Shown piece by piece: positions 44,488-52,985 of a DNA stretch of 64,000 nucleotides. The notes below the pieces were generated by a model. The model made no database searches, was not told where the DNA came from, and saw nothing but the letters and a program-made list of their open reading frames with translations. Position 1 is the first letter of the stretch. Every line of letters begins with the position of its first letter. Source of the stretch: Mycobacterium europaeum (GTDB lineage: Bacteria; Actinomycetota; Actinomycetes; Mycobacteriales; Mycobacteriaceae); contig NZ_LQOU01000046.1 in NCBI RefSeq assembly GCF_002102155.1, positions 1-64,000 on the forward strand, given 5' to 3'. Made by a program: the position numbers and the translations under genes.

Positions 44488-44715
44488 GTCGAAGACCCAG
44501 TGCAGTTCGTCCTTCTCGACGGTTGGCCGGATCGGCGATCTAGAGGTGGTGAAGATCCTCGAACCGGTGCTGGCGCCCGGCGCGCTCATTCTCGGTTACA
44601 ACGTCAATCTGGACCCGAATCATGGCTACCTCAACGACATTCACGCCCCGGCGACGGTTACGTCACTACCGCGCTACCCCTCGACAAGGCAGTAGAGCTA
44701 GCCGTCCCCGCGTAG
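44488..44715 (+). pseudogene. C-terminal remnant of a SAM-dependent O-methyltransferase
   Basis: Two frames alternate. First frame: VEDPVQFVLLDGWPD; second frame: DLEVVKILEPVLAPGALILG and YNVNLDPNHGYLNDIHAP; back in the first: GDGYVTTALPLDKAVELAVP then TAG. Together these give the last strands of a catechol-O-methyltransferase-like protein (VLLDGW, ILEPxLAPGALI, GYVTTxLP). Two frameshifts and a missing N-terminus make it a pseudogene. It is flanked by unremarkable sequence (44391-44487 and 44716-44804). Confidence 0.72.
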
Positions 44716-44804
44716 GGCGCCGGTGCAGCGGTGGCTGGTTCGGTGCGTTCCGGCTCACGCCGGCTGCTAAGTGGGCATCAGGACCACGGGCCACGTTGAT
44801 CTCA

Positions 44805-45068
44805 TCAGGACATCGTGGTCACGACCGCAGCCTCGCGACCGGGTTGGCGGCTCATCCCTCCTGGTGCGCGCCTTGAGCTGGTAGCGGAGGATGGCAAGGC
44901 TCCGAGCCGAGGGGATACAGCAAGCCTTGGTACGCGGGGGACCGTGCCCGGCTGGCGGCGCGGCCGCCAGCGGGAGATGAAGTGGGCAGCGTGGATGGTC
45001 GCCGGAATCAGCACCGGCGTCAGGACCGCCATGACGAAGAGAGCGATTACCAGTACGGATTCAAACAT
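44805..45068 (-). CDS. Possible small membrane protein
   Basis: 87 aa. One N-terminal hydrophobic helix (VLVIALFVMAVLTPVLIPAT) then HAAHFISRWRPRRQP and a basic, low-complexity tail. AGGTG lies about 7 nt upstream of the ATG. The helix and following histidine/arginine stretch look like a genuine small mycobacterial membrane protein; the tail is less convincing and the true end could have been changed by a frameshift. Confidence 0.45.
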   Translation of the reverse strand: MFESVLVIALFVMAVLTPVLIPATIHAAHFISRWRPRRQPGTVPRVPRLAVSPRLGALPSSATSSRRAPGGMSRQPGREAAVVTTMS

Positions 45069-45207
45069 CCGGTCACCTATATCTCTGCGCTGTGAGACGT
45101 AATTCGGACACGCTGCCTTGTTGACCGCCGATGCGATGGCTTCCTTGGGCTATGTAACGATTCCCCTGGTCACGAACAACCACGAAAGCGTCTGTCGCTC
45201 AATGTGA

Positions 45208-45642
45208 CTAAGCCCGGGCGGGCAAGTCCGACACCGGGACGAGTGCCAGCGCCGGAATGCCGATAGCTGGCGCCAAACGGTTCTGCACTGCGACGACGGC
45301 CGGTAACGGACGCCAGCTGATCGTCATGGAGTCGATCTTTCCGGTGTCGTCGGTGTGGATGTAGTCCATGCCCTCGACGTTGGTCGATCCCGCTTTGATC
45401 TTGAACACTGCGGCGAAATGCGTGTCGCTGACCAGGAAATCGACAACGGTGAACTCATCGATGATGCCGAGCAAGTGCGTCAAGATACCTGCCGCCTGGT
45501 CGCGACCGACGAACGGCTCCACCACGATTGGGCTCTTGAGCGTGACATTCTCGGCCAGATATTGAGCGGCGCCCTTGGCGTCGCGGGCATGCATAGCGTC
45601 TAAGAACGACTTCAGCCCTGAGGGCAAGCCATTGGTAACCAT
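45208..45642 (-). CDS. SnoaL/NTF2-like protein
   Basis: 144 aa from the ATG at 45642. The cone-shaped NTF2-like pattern is clear: LKSFLDAMHARDAKGAAQYLA, ENVTLKSPIV, GRDQAAGILTHLLGIIDEF, and a beta sheet MDYIHTDDTGKIDSMTISWRPLPAV. The family includes steroid isomerases, polyketide cyclases and simple ligand-binding proteins, so the function cannot be fixed. Monocistronic; its upstream region holds a TAACTG/CAGTTA palindrome and an AT-rich TATATAA stretch. Confidence 0.8.
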   Translation of the reverse strand: MVTNGLPSGLKSFLDAMHARDAKGAAQYLAENVTLKSPIVVEPFVGRDQAAGILTHLLGIIDEFTVVDFLVSDTHFAAVFKIKAGSTNVEGMDYIHTDDTGKIDSMTISWRPLPAVVAVQNRLAPAIGIPALALVPVSDLPARA

Positions 45643-45671
45643 AGGGTCTCTCGCTCCGAGGTTTAGGTTGT

Positions 45672-45685
45672 TAACTGCACAGTTA
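45672..45685. promoter_or_regulatory. Inverted repeat upstream of SnoaL-like gene
   Basis: TAACTG (45672-45677) and CAGTTA (45680-45685) are perfect arms with a 2-nt centre, 30 bp before the start codon and next to the AT-rich TAGTATATAA. Size and place fit a TetR-type operator. Confidence 0.4.
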
Positions 45686-45845
45686 GTATATAAACGTTGG
45701 TGCTGTCGCTGCAACCCGAGATCCCGTTGTCGTCCGCATCGGGCGGTCCACGATGAGTGAAGCCGGTCAGCGAGCTCTTATCCCGCCCGCCCCGCGTGGA
45801 TCACGTAACAGCCTCGTGAGGCGCGTCAGTGAAGCGTGAGAGCGT

Positions 45846-46781
45846 TCACTTCGATTCGGTTCGTGCCATGTGCCTGGCAGTGGCGGCGACTCTTTGTCGT
45901 TCGGAAGTCCATGCGCTGTCGTCGATGCCGAGTGCGGTGCGCAGCCAAGCCACCGCGGCATGCTGGACGAGCGCCACGCGCTCCGGGCTCTCGTCGGTGG
46001 TGCGGGTGTCGTTGTAGCCTTGGATGCCGCCGAGGCCGTGTTCTCCGCCGGCCAGCACGAGCAGGTCCGTGGCGCCGGGGCTGAGCCGGTAGCCGTCGAG
46101 GAACCAGTCCGGGCCGCGCACACTGAGTGGGGACTGGTCGTGGTCGCCTGCTACCACCAGGCTCGGGGTTGTGAGATCTGCGAAATCTGGATTCATGAAG
46201 GGGAAATACTGTGCGGCCAACGGGGTCAGATCAGGGCCACCGGTTCCGGGCAGGCACAGCAGCAGCGCGGCCTTCACCCGTGGGTCGGCCATACTTGGCC
46301 CAGGTGCGCCACCGGCTTCGATGACGCGTGCGCCGCTGAGCATGCTGGCGGTCTGCGCTCCCCATGAATGTCCAGCCACCACCACGCGGCCAACGTCGAT
46401 GCGTCCGATTAGGCCCGGCACGGCGGCTTCCACGCTGTCGAGTTGATCGAGGATGGCTGTCAGATCCCGGACCCGAATTCGCCAGATGTCTGGTGTGCGT
46501 GGGTCATCGGGGGAAAGCCCAAGGGAGTCGAGATGGGTTGGCTGTATCACGACGAACCCACGCGAAGCCCAGTATTCGCTCAACGGTGCGTAGTCGTCCA
46601 TGGTCAGCGTCATGCCATGCGAAAAGACGATGACCGGCAGGCCCCCACCGTGCGCCGGCGCTGAGACGCGCACTTGCAGGTCCTGCCCACGGCTTGGGGC
46701 GGTCAGGGTAACGGGACGAACTGAGATGACGGGCGTCGTTCGCTCGGCGTGATCCTCGGGAGTCGTGCGGGGGTCGCTCAT
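45846..46781 (-). CDS. Alpha/beta hydrolase (chlorophyllase/PAF-acetylhydrolase-like)
   Basis: 311 aa from the ATG at 46781 (AGAGG 9 nt upstream). Alpha/beta-hydrolase order: PVIVFSHGMTLTMDDYAPLSEYWASRG split as IVFSHGMT and oxyanion region, nucleophile elbow VAGHSWGAQTA, acid strand LVVAGDHDQSP and histidine in GGEHGLGG. The long N-terminal VSAPAHGGGLP and DYAPLSEYWASRGFVV are typical of the DLH/chlorophyllase-like group that hydrolyses esters. Divergent from a TetR gene with symmetric sites between them. Confidence 0.88.
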   Translation of the reverse strand: MSDPRTTPEDHAERTTPVISVRPVTLTAPSRGQDLQVRVSAPAHGGGLPVIVFSHGMTLTMDDYAPLSEYWASRGFVVIQPTHLDSLGLSPDDPRTPDIWRIRVRDLTAILDQLDSVEAAVPGLIGRIDVGRVVVAGHSWGAQTASMLSGARVIEAGGAPGPSMADPRVKAALLLCLPGTGGPDLTPLAAQYFPFMNPDFADLTTPSLVVAGDHDQSPLSVRGPDWFLDGYRLSPGATDLLVLAGGEHGLGGIQGYNDTRTTDESPERVALVQHAAVAWLRTALGIDDSAWTSERQRVAATARHMARTESK

Positions 46782-46849
46782 GGTGTCAAACCTCTTCTGG
46801 CTCTCTCGGTGATGGGAAGAACCGGGATCTAGGATGAAGCGGAACACGG

Positions 46850-46880
46850 CTCCGTTAGCTTAACGGAGCATCGCTCCGTT
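46850..46880. promoter_or_regulatory. TetR operator in hydrolase/TetR divergent region
   Basis: CTCCGTTA (46850-46857), spacer GCT, TAACGGAG (46861-46868) is a perfect 8-bp inverted repeat; a third half-site CTCCGTT follows at 46874-46880. It lies 27 bp before the TetR start and 69 bp before the hydrolase start, so one repressor could control both. Confidence 0.7.
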
Positions 46881-46906
46881 TTACAACTGGACCGAGGAGG
46901 AGATGT

Positions 46907-47503
46907 GTGACGCCTCAAAAACCCGCAGCTCGCGTGGGTTCGGCCAAGCGCGCCGACGCGCGCCGCAATGAACAAGCACTCTTGGATGCCGCGGCAGCGG
47001 TGTTTGTGCGTGGCGGTGTCGACGCGCCCGTGCGTGAGATCGCGGCCGAGGCCGGCGTCGGGATGGGCACCATCTACCGGCATTTCCCCACCCGTGCCGA
47101 TCTCGTCGTGGCTGTCTTTCGGCATCAACTCGATGCGCTGTCTTCCCTGGACACGATCGTCCCGCCGCCCGACGAGGACCCGTATGGAGCGCTGCGGTCC
47201 TGGGTGCATCGGTTCGCCGACTTCTTGGTGACCAAACACGGGTTGGCTCGGGCGTTACGCTCAGACCAGGCCGGCTTCGACACGTTGCATGCCGAATTCC
47301 TTGAACGGCTATTACCCGTGTGCGATCGACTGCTGAAAGCTGCCGTGGCGAAGGGTCTTCCGCGGGGCGATGTCCGGACGCTCGATTTCCTGCACGGCGT
47401 CGGCAACCTGTGCATCGGCGTTGAAGCCGATCCCGAGTATGACGTGCACGGCATGATCGATCTGTTCATCGCGGGCTTGGCGCAACCATTGATTGCCCAG
47501 TAG
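46907..47503 (+). CDS. TetR family transcriptional regulator
   Basis: 198 aa, GTG start with GGAGGAG upstream. HTH: RNEQALLDAAAAVFVRGG, VREIAAEAGVGMGTIYRHFPTRADLV, followed by a SACE-7040-type helical domain with LARALRSDQAGFDTLHAEF. Divergent from the alpha/beta hydrolase and likely its repressor through the CTCCGTTA palindrome. Convergent at its 3' end with the malic enzyme gene. Confidence 0.9.
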   Translation: MTPQKPAARVGSAKRADARRNEQALLDAAAAVFVRGGVDAPVREIAAEAGVGMGTIYRHFPTRADLVVAVFRHQLDALSSLDTIVPPPDEDPYGALRSWVHRFADFLVTKHGLARALRSDQAGFDTLHAEFLERLLPVCDRLLKAAVAKGLPRGDVRTLDFLHGVGNLCIGVEADPEYDVHGMIDLFIAGLAQPLIAQ

Positions 47504-47536
47504 GCGGCGCGCATCGCGTGCGGTTCGAGGATCCGC

Positions 47537-47572
47537 CATGAAGATGAGAAAAACGCATCCACCATCTTCATG
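47537..47572. terminator. Hairpin 1 between convergent TetR and malic enzyme genes
   Basis: CATGAAGATG (47537-47546) and CATCTTCATG (47563-47572) are perfect 10-bp arms with a 16-nt loop, 33 nt after the TetR stop. No U-tract follows, as is usual in mycobacteria. Confidence 0.5.
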
Positions 47573-47621
47573 AGAAACCTGCAAACCTGCTGGGGAAAGA
47601 CATCGCGATCCGCCACGCAGT

Positions 47622-47658
47622 TTGAGAACCTACAGCGGCGTGTGTTGTAGGTTCTCAA
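47622..47658. terminator. Hairpin 2, 13-bp perfect stem
   Basis: TTGAGAACCTACA (47622-47634) pairs perfectly with TGTAGGTTCTCAA (47646-47658) across an 11-nt loop. It lies between two converging genes and could stop transcription in either direction; the AT-rich outer stem is unlike the GC-rich terminators expected here, so a mobile or recombination origin is also possible. Confidence 0.5.
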
Positions 47659-47663
47659 GTCCG

Positions 47664-47711
47664 GTGTCCAAGTCTCAAATGCGGATGTTCAGACGCTGTC
47701 CAGTTGGACAC
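47664..47711. repeat. Third inverted repeat of the 47.5-47.7 kb cluster
   Basis: GTGTCCAA (47664-47671) and TTGGACAC (47704-47711) are perfect 8-bp arms 32 nt apart, starting 5 nt after hairpin 2. Confidence 0.4.
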
Positions 47712-47760
47712 TCGGGTGAGACCAGGACTCGACCGCAGACCCGCCCGCGCTGTGAAACGC

Positions 47761-49440
47761 TCAACGACGAGCAGGTGGCACGACGCCCACTGTGCTGTCG
47801 GGATATTCGGGTGTCCACCGCACCTGTGTGATCCGTTGAGCGAGTTCTCGGTCGCTGCGTTCGGGGGCCACTCCGTCGGTTACCGCTTGCGTGGCCACCG
47901 CGTGGGCGATCCGGACGGCGGCGTCGGGGACGTCCGCCCACTCCGGCAGCAGCGGTTCGTCGGGGTCGGCGAGCGCCGGTGACAGGTCCCCCAACGTCGC
48001 GGCGGCGACGCGCATCATGTCGTCGGTCACCCGTGTCGCCTGCGCGGCGGTGACTGCGAGCCCTACTGCGGGGAAGATGTAGACGTTGTTGCATTGGGCG
48101 ATCGGACGTGTGGCGCCGTCGCGCTCCACCGGAGCAAAGGGTGAGCCGGTGGCGATCAGGGCACGTCCGTCGGTCCAACGGTCTAGTTCGGCGGGGTGCG
48201 CCTCGGCGCGACTTGTCGGATTGGAGAGCGGAAAGATAATGGGCCGCTGGGTTTTGGCGGCCATTTCCCGCACGATGTCTTCGGTGAAGGCGCCCGCAGC
48301 GGTGGACAGGCCCAGAAGAACCCCGACCTCGACGTTGTGCACGACATCCTTGAGCTGAGCGTGACCCTCCAGCCCCCAACCCGCCACCCGTCCGGCAGGT
48401 TGCGCGAAGTTCCGCTGGGCATCTGTGAGGTCGGCGCGATCGTCAGTGAGTAGCCCAATCACATCGACGACCCAGATCCGTTGTCGAGCCACCGCTTCGG
48501 ACAGGCCCTCGTTGACCATCTCCCGCCGGATCATGTCCAGGACGCCGATACCGGCTGAGCCCGCACCCAGCATCACGACCTGCTGCTCCGACAGCGGGCG
48601 GCCGGCGACCTTTGCTGCGCCGTGCAGCGCGCCGAGAGTCACTGCGGCGGTCCCTTGGATATCGTCGTTGAAGGTGAGCAGCTGATCGCGATAGCGGTCC
48701 AGGATCGGCTGCGCATGCGCGGTTGCGAAGTCCTCCCACTGGAGTAACACGTCGGGTAGCTGTTGTTGGACCGCGCTGACGAATGTGTCGATGAATGCGT
48801 AGTACTCATCGTCGGCGATCCGCCGGTGACGCCAGCCGAGATACAGCGGATCTTCGAGGAGCTCGACGTTGTCGGTGCCGACGTCGAGCACGATCGGCAG
48901 CGTTCGCGCGGGGTCGATTCCGCCGATGAGTGTGTAGAGCGAGAGCTTGCCGATCGGGATCCCCATGCCGCCGATACCCTGATCGCCCAGACCCAGGATC
49001 CGCTGCCCGTCGGTCACCACAATGACGTCGACGTCACGCCGGGGCCGATTGCTCAAGATCTCATCAAGACGATCATGGTCCGGATACGAAATAAACAAAC
49101 CCCTTGGCCGTCGGTAGATTTCGCCGAAGCGCTGGCACGCCTCGCCAACCGTGGGGGTGTAGACGATCGGCAGACTTTCGCGAATGTGGTCGTGCAACAC
49201 GCGGTAGAACAGCGTCTCGTTGCGGTCCTGCAGAGCGCGAAGATAGATGTGTTTGTCAAGATCATCGTGGCGAGAGCGGAATTCACGCCAGCAGTGCTCG
49301 GCTTGTTGGTCCAGAGTTTTGACTGCCGTCGGTAGCAGGCCCAAGAGTCCAAGCGCGCGTCGCTCCTCCTCGGTGAAGGCGGTGCCCTTGGTGGTCAGAG
49401 CATCAGAAAGTCTTGCTTCACCGCGTATTTGGTCAGACAC
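47761..49440 (-). CDS. mez: NAD(P)-dependent malic enzyme
   Basis: 559 aa from the GTG at 49440 with GGAAGGA 8 nt upstream. Malic-enzyme signatures: VYTPTVGEACQRFGEIYRR, LGDQGIGGMGIPIGKLSLYT, LLQWEDFATAHAQPIL followed by TFNDDIQGTAAVTLGAL with the metal-binding aspartate, and dinucleotide motif VMLGAGSAGIGVLDMIRR. Length matches the large single-domain malic enzymes such as M. tuberculosis Mez. It converts malate to pyruvate and CO2, supplying reducing power or pyruvate for anaplerosis and lipid synthesis. Monocistronic here. Confidence 0.93.
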   Translation of the reverse strand: MSDQIRGEARLSDALTTKGTAFTEEERRALGLLGLLPTAVKTLDQQAEHCWREFRSRHDDLDKHIYLRALQDRNETLFYRVLHDHIRESLPIVYTPTVGEACQRFGEIYRRPRGLFISYPDHDRLDEILSNRPRRDVDVIVVTDGQRILGLGDQGIGGMGIPIGKLSLYTLIGGIDPARTLPIVLDVGTDNVELLEDPLYLGWRHRRIADDEYYAFIDTFVSAVQQQLPDVLLQWEDFATAHAQPILDRYRDQLLTFNDDIQGTAAVTLGALHGAAKVAGRPLSEQQVVMLGAGSAGIGVLDMIRREMVNEGLSEAVARQRIWVVDVIGLLTDDRADLTDAQRNFAQPAGRVAGWGLEGHAQLKDVVHNVEVGVLLGLSTAAGAFTEDIVREMAAKTQRPIIFPLSNPTSRAEAHPAELDRWTDGRALIATGSPFAPVERDGATRPIAQCNNVYIFPAVGLAVTAAQATRVTDDMMRVAAATLGDLSPALADPDEPLLPEWADVPDAAVRIAHAVATQAVTDGVAPERSDRELAQRITQVRWTPEYPDSTVGVVPPARR

Positions 49441-50335
49441 GGTCAGATTCCTTCCTAGTCGGGCAGGCAGTGGTTCGGTGAATGATTGGTGCGCACGGCC
49501 AACTGCTGTCGCCGGCGCGCGACAGCTTGCGCGGTGTCCAACGCGATGCACGCAGTCGAGCATCGGACCCCGGCAAATCGGTGAATGATCGGCAGAAGTT
49601 GCTCGACGGACGCCGCGAGGTCCTCGACAAGTGAGTAAAGAGCGCCCTGGTGTTCGACTTGACCCCCTGATCTCGCAGCTTTTGGCCTGCGGGGAATCGA
49701 CGCAGAACGCCTCGGCTGTCGTTCCGCCTCGACGGTGAAGCGCATGGGTCAACCGCGGGGTCGGCGCTGAGGCGCGGGGCAATCGCGGATTCCGCGCCCA
49801 GCTTCATGCCGCTAACGGTGCCGCGATCGCAGTGCGGCAACCGGGGGCGCTGGCTTAGGAAGCTGAAAGGTGTCGACGCCGACCACGGCCTGCTCGTGCA
49901 TGAACACCTCCGGATGCTTAACGTAACAAAAGTTACATCAACCCTAGAGCACGCGAACACTGGCGGCACGGCGTGAACCGTTCAACTGCCGGCATCGCCA
50001 GGGCGCGAGATGTTCGACAGCCGCCGCCCACGCCGGAGCCGCCGAAGTACGCACGGCAGAGAAGGTTTGAGTGACCTATTCAGATCCGCACCGAGTGTGC
50101 GGCAATTGGACTCGCCGCGCTGTCGAACGAGCGCGGAGTCCGGATTGTGCTGACTCGGGTCATGCGGCATACTCCTTAACGAAGCTTTCGTTGCATCTGC
50201 TGGTATCTGAGGGAGCGTCCCTCGAGCAATCCAAGATCAGCCGCGGTTCCGCCACCCACGGCGACATGATGGTTATCGGCTTACTATCGCCGCTGCAACC
50301 GCCGCGGCACGACTCATGACCGCAGGAGGCTCGAG
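49441..50335. other. 895-bp stretch without a supported gene
   Basis: No convincing gene. A 29-codon minus-strand frame from the ATG at 49901 (good GGAGG 5 nt upstream, peptide MHEQAVVGVDTFQLPKP) ends at 49812; the reading beyond it changes frame, so it may be the head of a decayed gene. Just upstream is GTAAC-AAAA-GTTAC (49923-49936). AACGAA-GCT-TTCGTT (50178-50192) is another inverted repeat, 144 bp before the aldehyde dehydrogenase start and a possible operator for it. The rest shows nothing. Confidence 0.4.
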
Positions 50336-51805
50336 ATGGCCACTATCACACCCGCACAAGAGCGTTCGGTCATCGACGCAGTGCCCAAACAGCTGTTCAT
50401 CGCTGGGAGTTGGCAAAACGGTCATCACGGAACGTTCACTGTCGAAGACCCAGCTACCGCGCAACCGCTGTGCGAGGTCGCCGACGCTACCGCCGAGGAC
50501 GCCATCAGAGCCCTCGATGCCGCGGTCGACGCCGCACCGAGCTTCGCCGCATCCGCTCCGCGCGAGCGTGCCGAGATCCTGCGGCGCGCGTTCGAACTGA
50601 TCGTTGCCCGGATTGATGATCTTGCGCTGATCAACACGCTCGAAATGGGCAAGCCCGTCAAGGAGGCAAAGGCCGAGATCCTCTACGCGGCGGAGTTTTT
50701 CCGTTGGTTCTCCGAAGAGGCCGTCCGCATCGACGGACGCTACACCCGCCACACCGACGGTGGAGGCCGCGTGCTCACCCTTAGGCAGCCGGTCGGGCCC
50801 TGTCTGATGATCACACCATGGAACTTCCCACTAGCCATGGGAACTCGCAAGATCGGTCCCGCGATCGCTGCAGGCTGCACGATGATCATCAAGCCGGCCG
50901 AGCAGACACCACTGTCAATCCTGGCCCTGGCCGCGATCCTGCACGAGGCTGGACTGCCTGGCGGCGTTCTCAACGTCGTCAGCACGTTGTCGGCACCCGA
51001 AGTGCTGGCACCGGTCATCAATGACCCTCGGCTGCGGAAATTGTCATTCACAGGGTCCACACCGGTGGGCCGTGCACTGGTAAAGCAGTCAGCCGACCAG
51101 TTACTCCGTGTGTCAATGGAACTGGGCGGCAATGCGCCGTTCATTGTCTTCGAGGACGCTGACGTCGACGCCGCGGTGGACGGCGCGATGGTCGCCAAGA
51201 TGCGCAACAACGGCGAAGCATGCGTCGCCGCCAATCGCTTTCACCTGTCGGACAAGATCGCCGCGGAGTTCATCGACAAGCTCACCGAGAGGATGAGCGC
51301 GCTGCGAATCGGTCGGGGAACCGAGGACAACGTCGACATGGGTCCGCTGATCGATGCCGCACAGCTCAAGACGACCTCCGGGCTCGTCAGCGACGCGATC
51401 GAGCGCGGCGCGGAGGCAGTGATCGGCGGCAAAGCACCCGAGGGCCCCGGCTACTTCTATGAGCCGACTGTCCTTGCGAACATCCCAAGCGACGCACCGC
51501 TGCGCCAGTCCGAATTGTTTGGCCCGGTGGCCCCGATCTTCACCTTCTCTGACGAGGAACAAGCGATCGCCGACGGCAATGACACCGAATACGGCCTCGT
51601 GTCCTACCTCTACACAAACGATTTGAAGCGAGCGCTCCGCGTGAGCGAGGCACTACAGACCGGAATGGTCGGCCTCAACCAGGGCTTGGTGTCCAACCCC
51701 CAAGCGCCGTTCGGGGGAGTCAAACAATCCGGATTCGGGCGCGAAGGTGGCTATGAAGGCATCGACGAATACGTCGAAGACAAGTACATAGCAATCAATC
51801 TCTAA
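50336..51805 (+). CDS. NAD(P)-dependent aldehyde dehydrogenase (succinate-semialdehyde dehydrogenase type)
   Basis: 489 aa, ATG with AGGAGG 6 nt upstream. ALDH order: MITPWNFPLAMGTRKIGPA, KPAEQTPLS, LSFTGSTPVGRAL, MELGGNAPF with the general-base glutamate, nucleophile NNGEACVAANRF, and EELFGPVAP-like SELFGPVAPIF. Similar to GabD-type succinate-semialdehyde dehydrogenases, which feed 4-aminobutyrate or 4-hydroxybutyrate carbon into the TCA cycle. The catalytic loop is NNGEAC instead of the common NAGQTC. Substrate is a prediction. Confidence 0.9.
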   Translation: MATITPAQERSVIDAVPKQLFIAGSWQNGHHGTFTVEDPATAQPLCEVADATAEDAIRALDAAVDAAPSFAASAPRERAEILRRAFELIVARIDDLALINTLEMGKPVKEAKAEILYAAEFFRWFSEEAVRIDGRYTRHTDGGGRVLTLRQPVGPCLMITPWNFPLAMGTRKIGPAIAAGCTMIIKPAEQTPLSILALAAILHEAGLPGGVLNVVSTLSAPEVLAPVINDPRLRKLSFTGSTPVGRALVKQSADQLLRVSMELGGNAPFIVFEDADVDAAVDGAMVAKMRNNGEACVAANRFHLSDKIAAEFIDKLTERMSALRIGRGTEDNVDMGPLIDAAQLKTTSGLVSDAIERGAEAVIGGKAPEGPGYFYEPTVLANIPSDAPLRQSELFGPVAPIFTFSDEEQAIADGNDTEYGLVSYLYTNDLKRALRVSEALQTGMVGLNQGLVSNPQAPFGGVKQSGFGREGGYEGIDEYVEDKYIAINL

Positions 51806-52140
51806 CCACAGGCCCTACCTCGTGCGACGAGCGGTCCATCAGCCGCACGCCCGCAGCGTGCAGGCCATGCACGGGGATGAGGACCTGTCCGCGGCCTTGC
51901 CGTCGTACAGCGTGAGACAAGCCGGTCTGGACATCAGCTGAGACAACTTCGATCGCCGCGGATCGCGTCGTCGTGACGGAGCTTGAGTTCCCCGTCGAGA
52001 TTGGCGATGGTGATAGCGACGCCGGCGCTTCGTCGCTGTCGGGGAGCGCGCCCACAAAAGTCGGAGAGGAAATCGCCAAGTGACCATCAGGAACCATGCC
52101 GAGGCAGCGCTTTCGATCTGCCGAAGCCGGGGCCCGCTCG
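51806..52140. other. 335-bp stretch without a supported gene
   Basis: Between the aldehyde dehydrogenase and the Crp/Fnr regulator. No family-like reading and no strong hairpin were seen. If the regulator starts at the ATG of 52096, which has AGGAACC close upstream, the gap shrinks to 290 bp. Confidence 0.4.
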
Positions 52141-52884
52141 ATGAGTGCTGAGTTGCGACTGGCAATTGCGTCCGCCCCCATGTTCGACGGGCTGGATAGC
52201 AAGCATGTGGACTTCCTGGCCGCCGAGAGCCGTGCGATCTTCCTGCCCGCGGGCCAGGTGCTGTTCCGTAAAGGGACCCCATCGACCGGCTTCTACATGG
52301 TGCGCGACGGCCTCATGCAGCTTTCGGTTTCCAATTCGGAAGGCGTGGTCAAGGTAGTGGAGATCATCAGGCCGGGCGGTGCTTTCGGCCATGCAGTGAT
52401 GTTCGTACACGAGCCCTATCCGGTGGACGCCACCGCGCTGGTCGACACGCATCTGGTGTTCGTCCCCGCAGCCGCGGTCGATCGGGTCCTCGACGAAGAG
52501 CCCGCGATGGCACGCATCATGCTGGCGTCGATGGCGCGTCGGCTGCAAAGCAAGATTCAGGACATTGCCATGCTGTCTCTGCAATCCGCGACGCAGCGGA
52601 TCGTTGCCTACATCCTCGGCGCGATAGGCGCGGGGACTTACAGCGTGGGTGGGGGAGCCGGCGTTTCCGAAAGCGATGCGAGCCGAGCCGCCCCCTCGGC
52701 CAGCGTCGAGCTACCGGCCCTCAAGCAGGTGCTGGCCTCACGGTTGGGCATGACGCCCGAGACCTTCTCCCGCGCGATACGCACCCTTACCGATAAGGGC
52801 CTGATTCGGACGGATGGCGCAGTGGTGCAGATCCCTGATGTCGCGGCGCTGGATGCGTATGCCCGGAGCGTCTCCATCCTGTGA
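52141..52884 (+). CDS. Crp/Fnr family regulator, Dnr-like (no cysteines)
   Basis: 247 aa from the ATG at 52141 (alternative ATG at 52096). Cyclic-nucleotide-type beta-barrel (FLPAGQVLFRKGTPSTGFYMVRDG), long dimer helix (AMARIMLASMARRLQSKIQDI) and C-terminal HTH LASRLGMTPETFSRAIRTL. The recognition helix holds E-x2-SR, which in FNR-type proteins reads TTGA half-sites. The protein contains no cysteine, so it cannot carry an FNR iron-sulfur cluster; heme/NO sensing as in Dnr is the better model. It sits just before hcp, whose promoter has a matching box. Confidence 0.9.
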   Translation: MSAELRLAIASAPMFDGLDSKHVDFLAAESRAIFLPAGQVLFRKGTPSTGFYMVRDGLMQLSVSNSEGVVKVVEIIRPGGAFGHAVMFVHEPYPVDATALVDTHLVFVPAAAVDRVLDEEPAMARIMLASMARRLQSKIQDIAMLSLQSATQRIVAYILGAIGAGTYSVGGGAGVSESDASRAAPSASVELPALKQVLASRLGMTPETFSRAIRTLTDKGLIRTDGAVVQIPDVAALDAYARSVSIL

Positions 52885-52903
52885 CCACCCCCACAGGCCT
52901 GAC

Positions 52904-52917
52904 TTGATCTAGGTCAA
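52904..52917. promoter_or_regulatory. FNR/Dnr-type box upstream of hcp
   Basis: TTGAT-CTAG-GTCAA fits the TTGAT-N4-ATCAA consensus with one change. It is 68 bp before the hcp start and 19 bp after the stop of the Crp/Fnr gene, as expected for activation by that regulator. Confidence 0.75.
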
Positions 52918-52985
52918 AGGCACCGCTTCCGCCGGTTCGTAGCGTGAGTTCGTCAATCGCGTACCGCCGCCGGAGGAGACCTCGA

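Noticed and set aside
49433..49969. Minus-strand frames upstream of the malic enzyme as a real or transposase gene
   Set aside because: The peptides are serine/arginine rich and frame-shifted relative to each other. The 29-codon head with VVGVD is only weakly suggestive of an IS110-type start, too little to call an insertion sequence.
52904..52917. KstR/KstR2-type operator
   Set aside because: The site lacks the AAC-N2-GTT or CAAG-N2-CTTG cores and matches the FNR/Dnr TTGAT-N4-ATCAA form instead; no KstR-like consensus was recognised elsewhere in the window.
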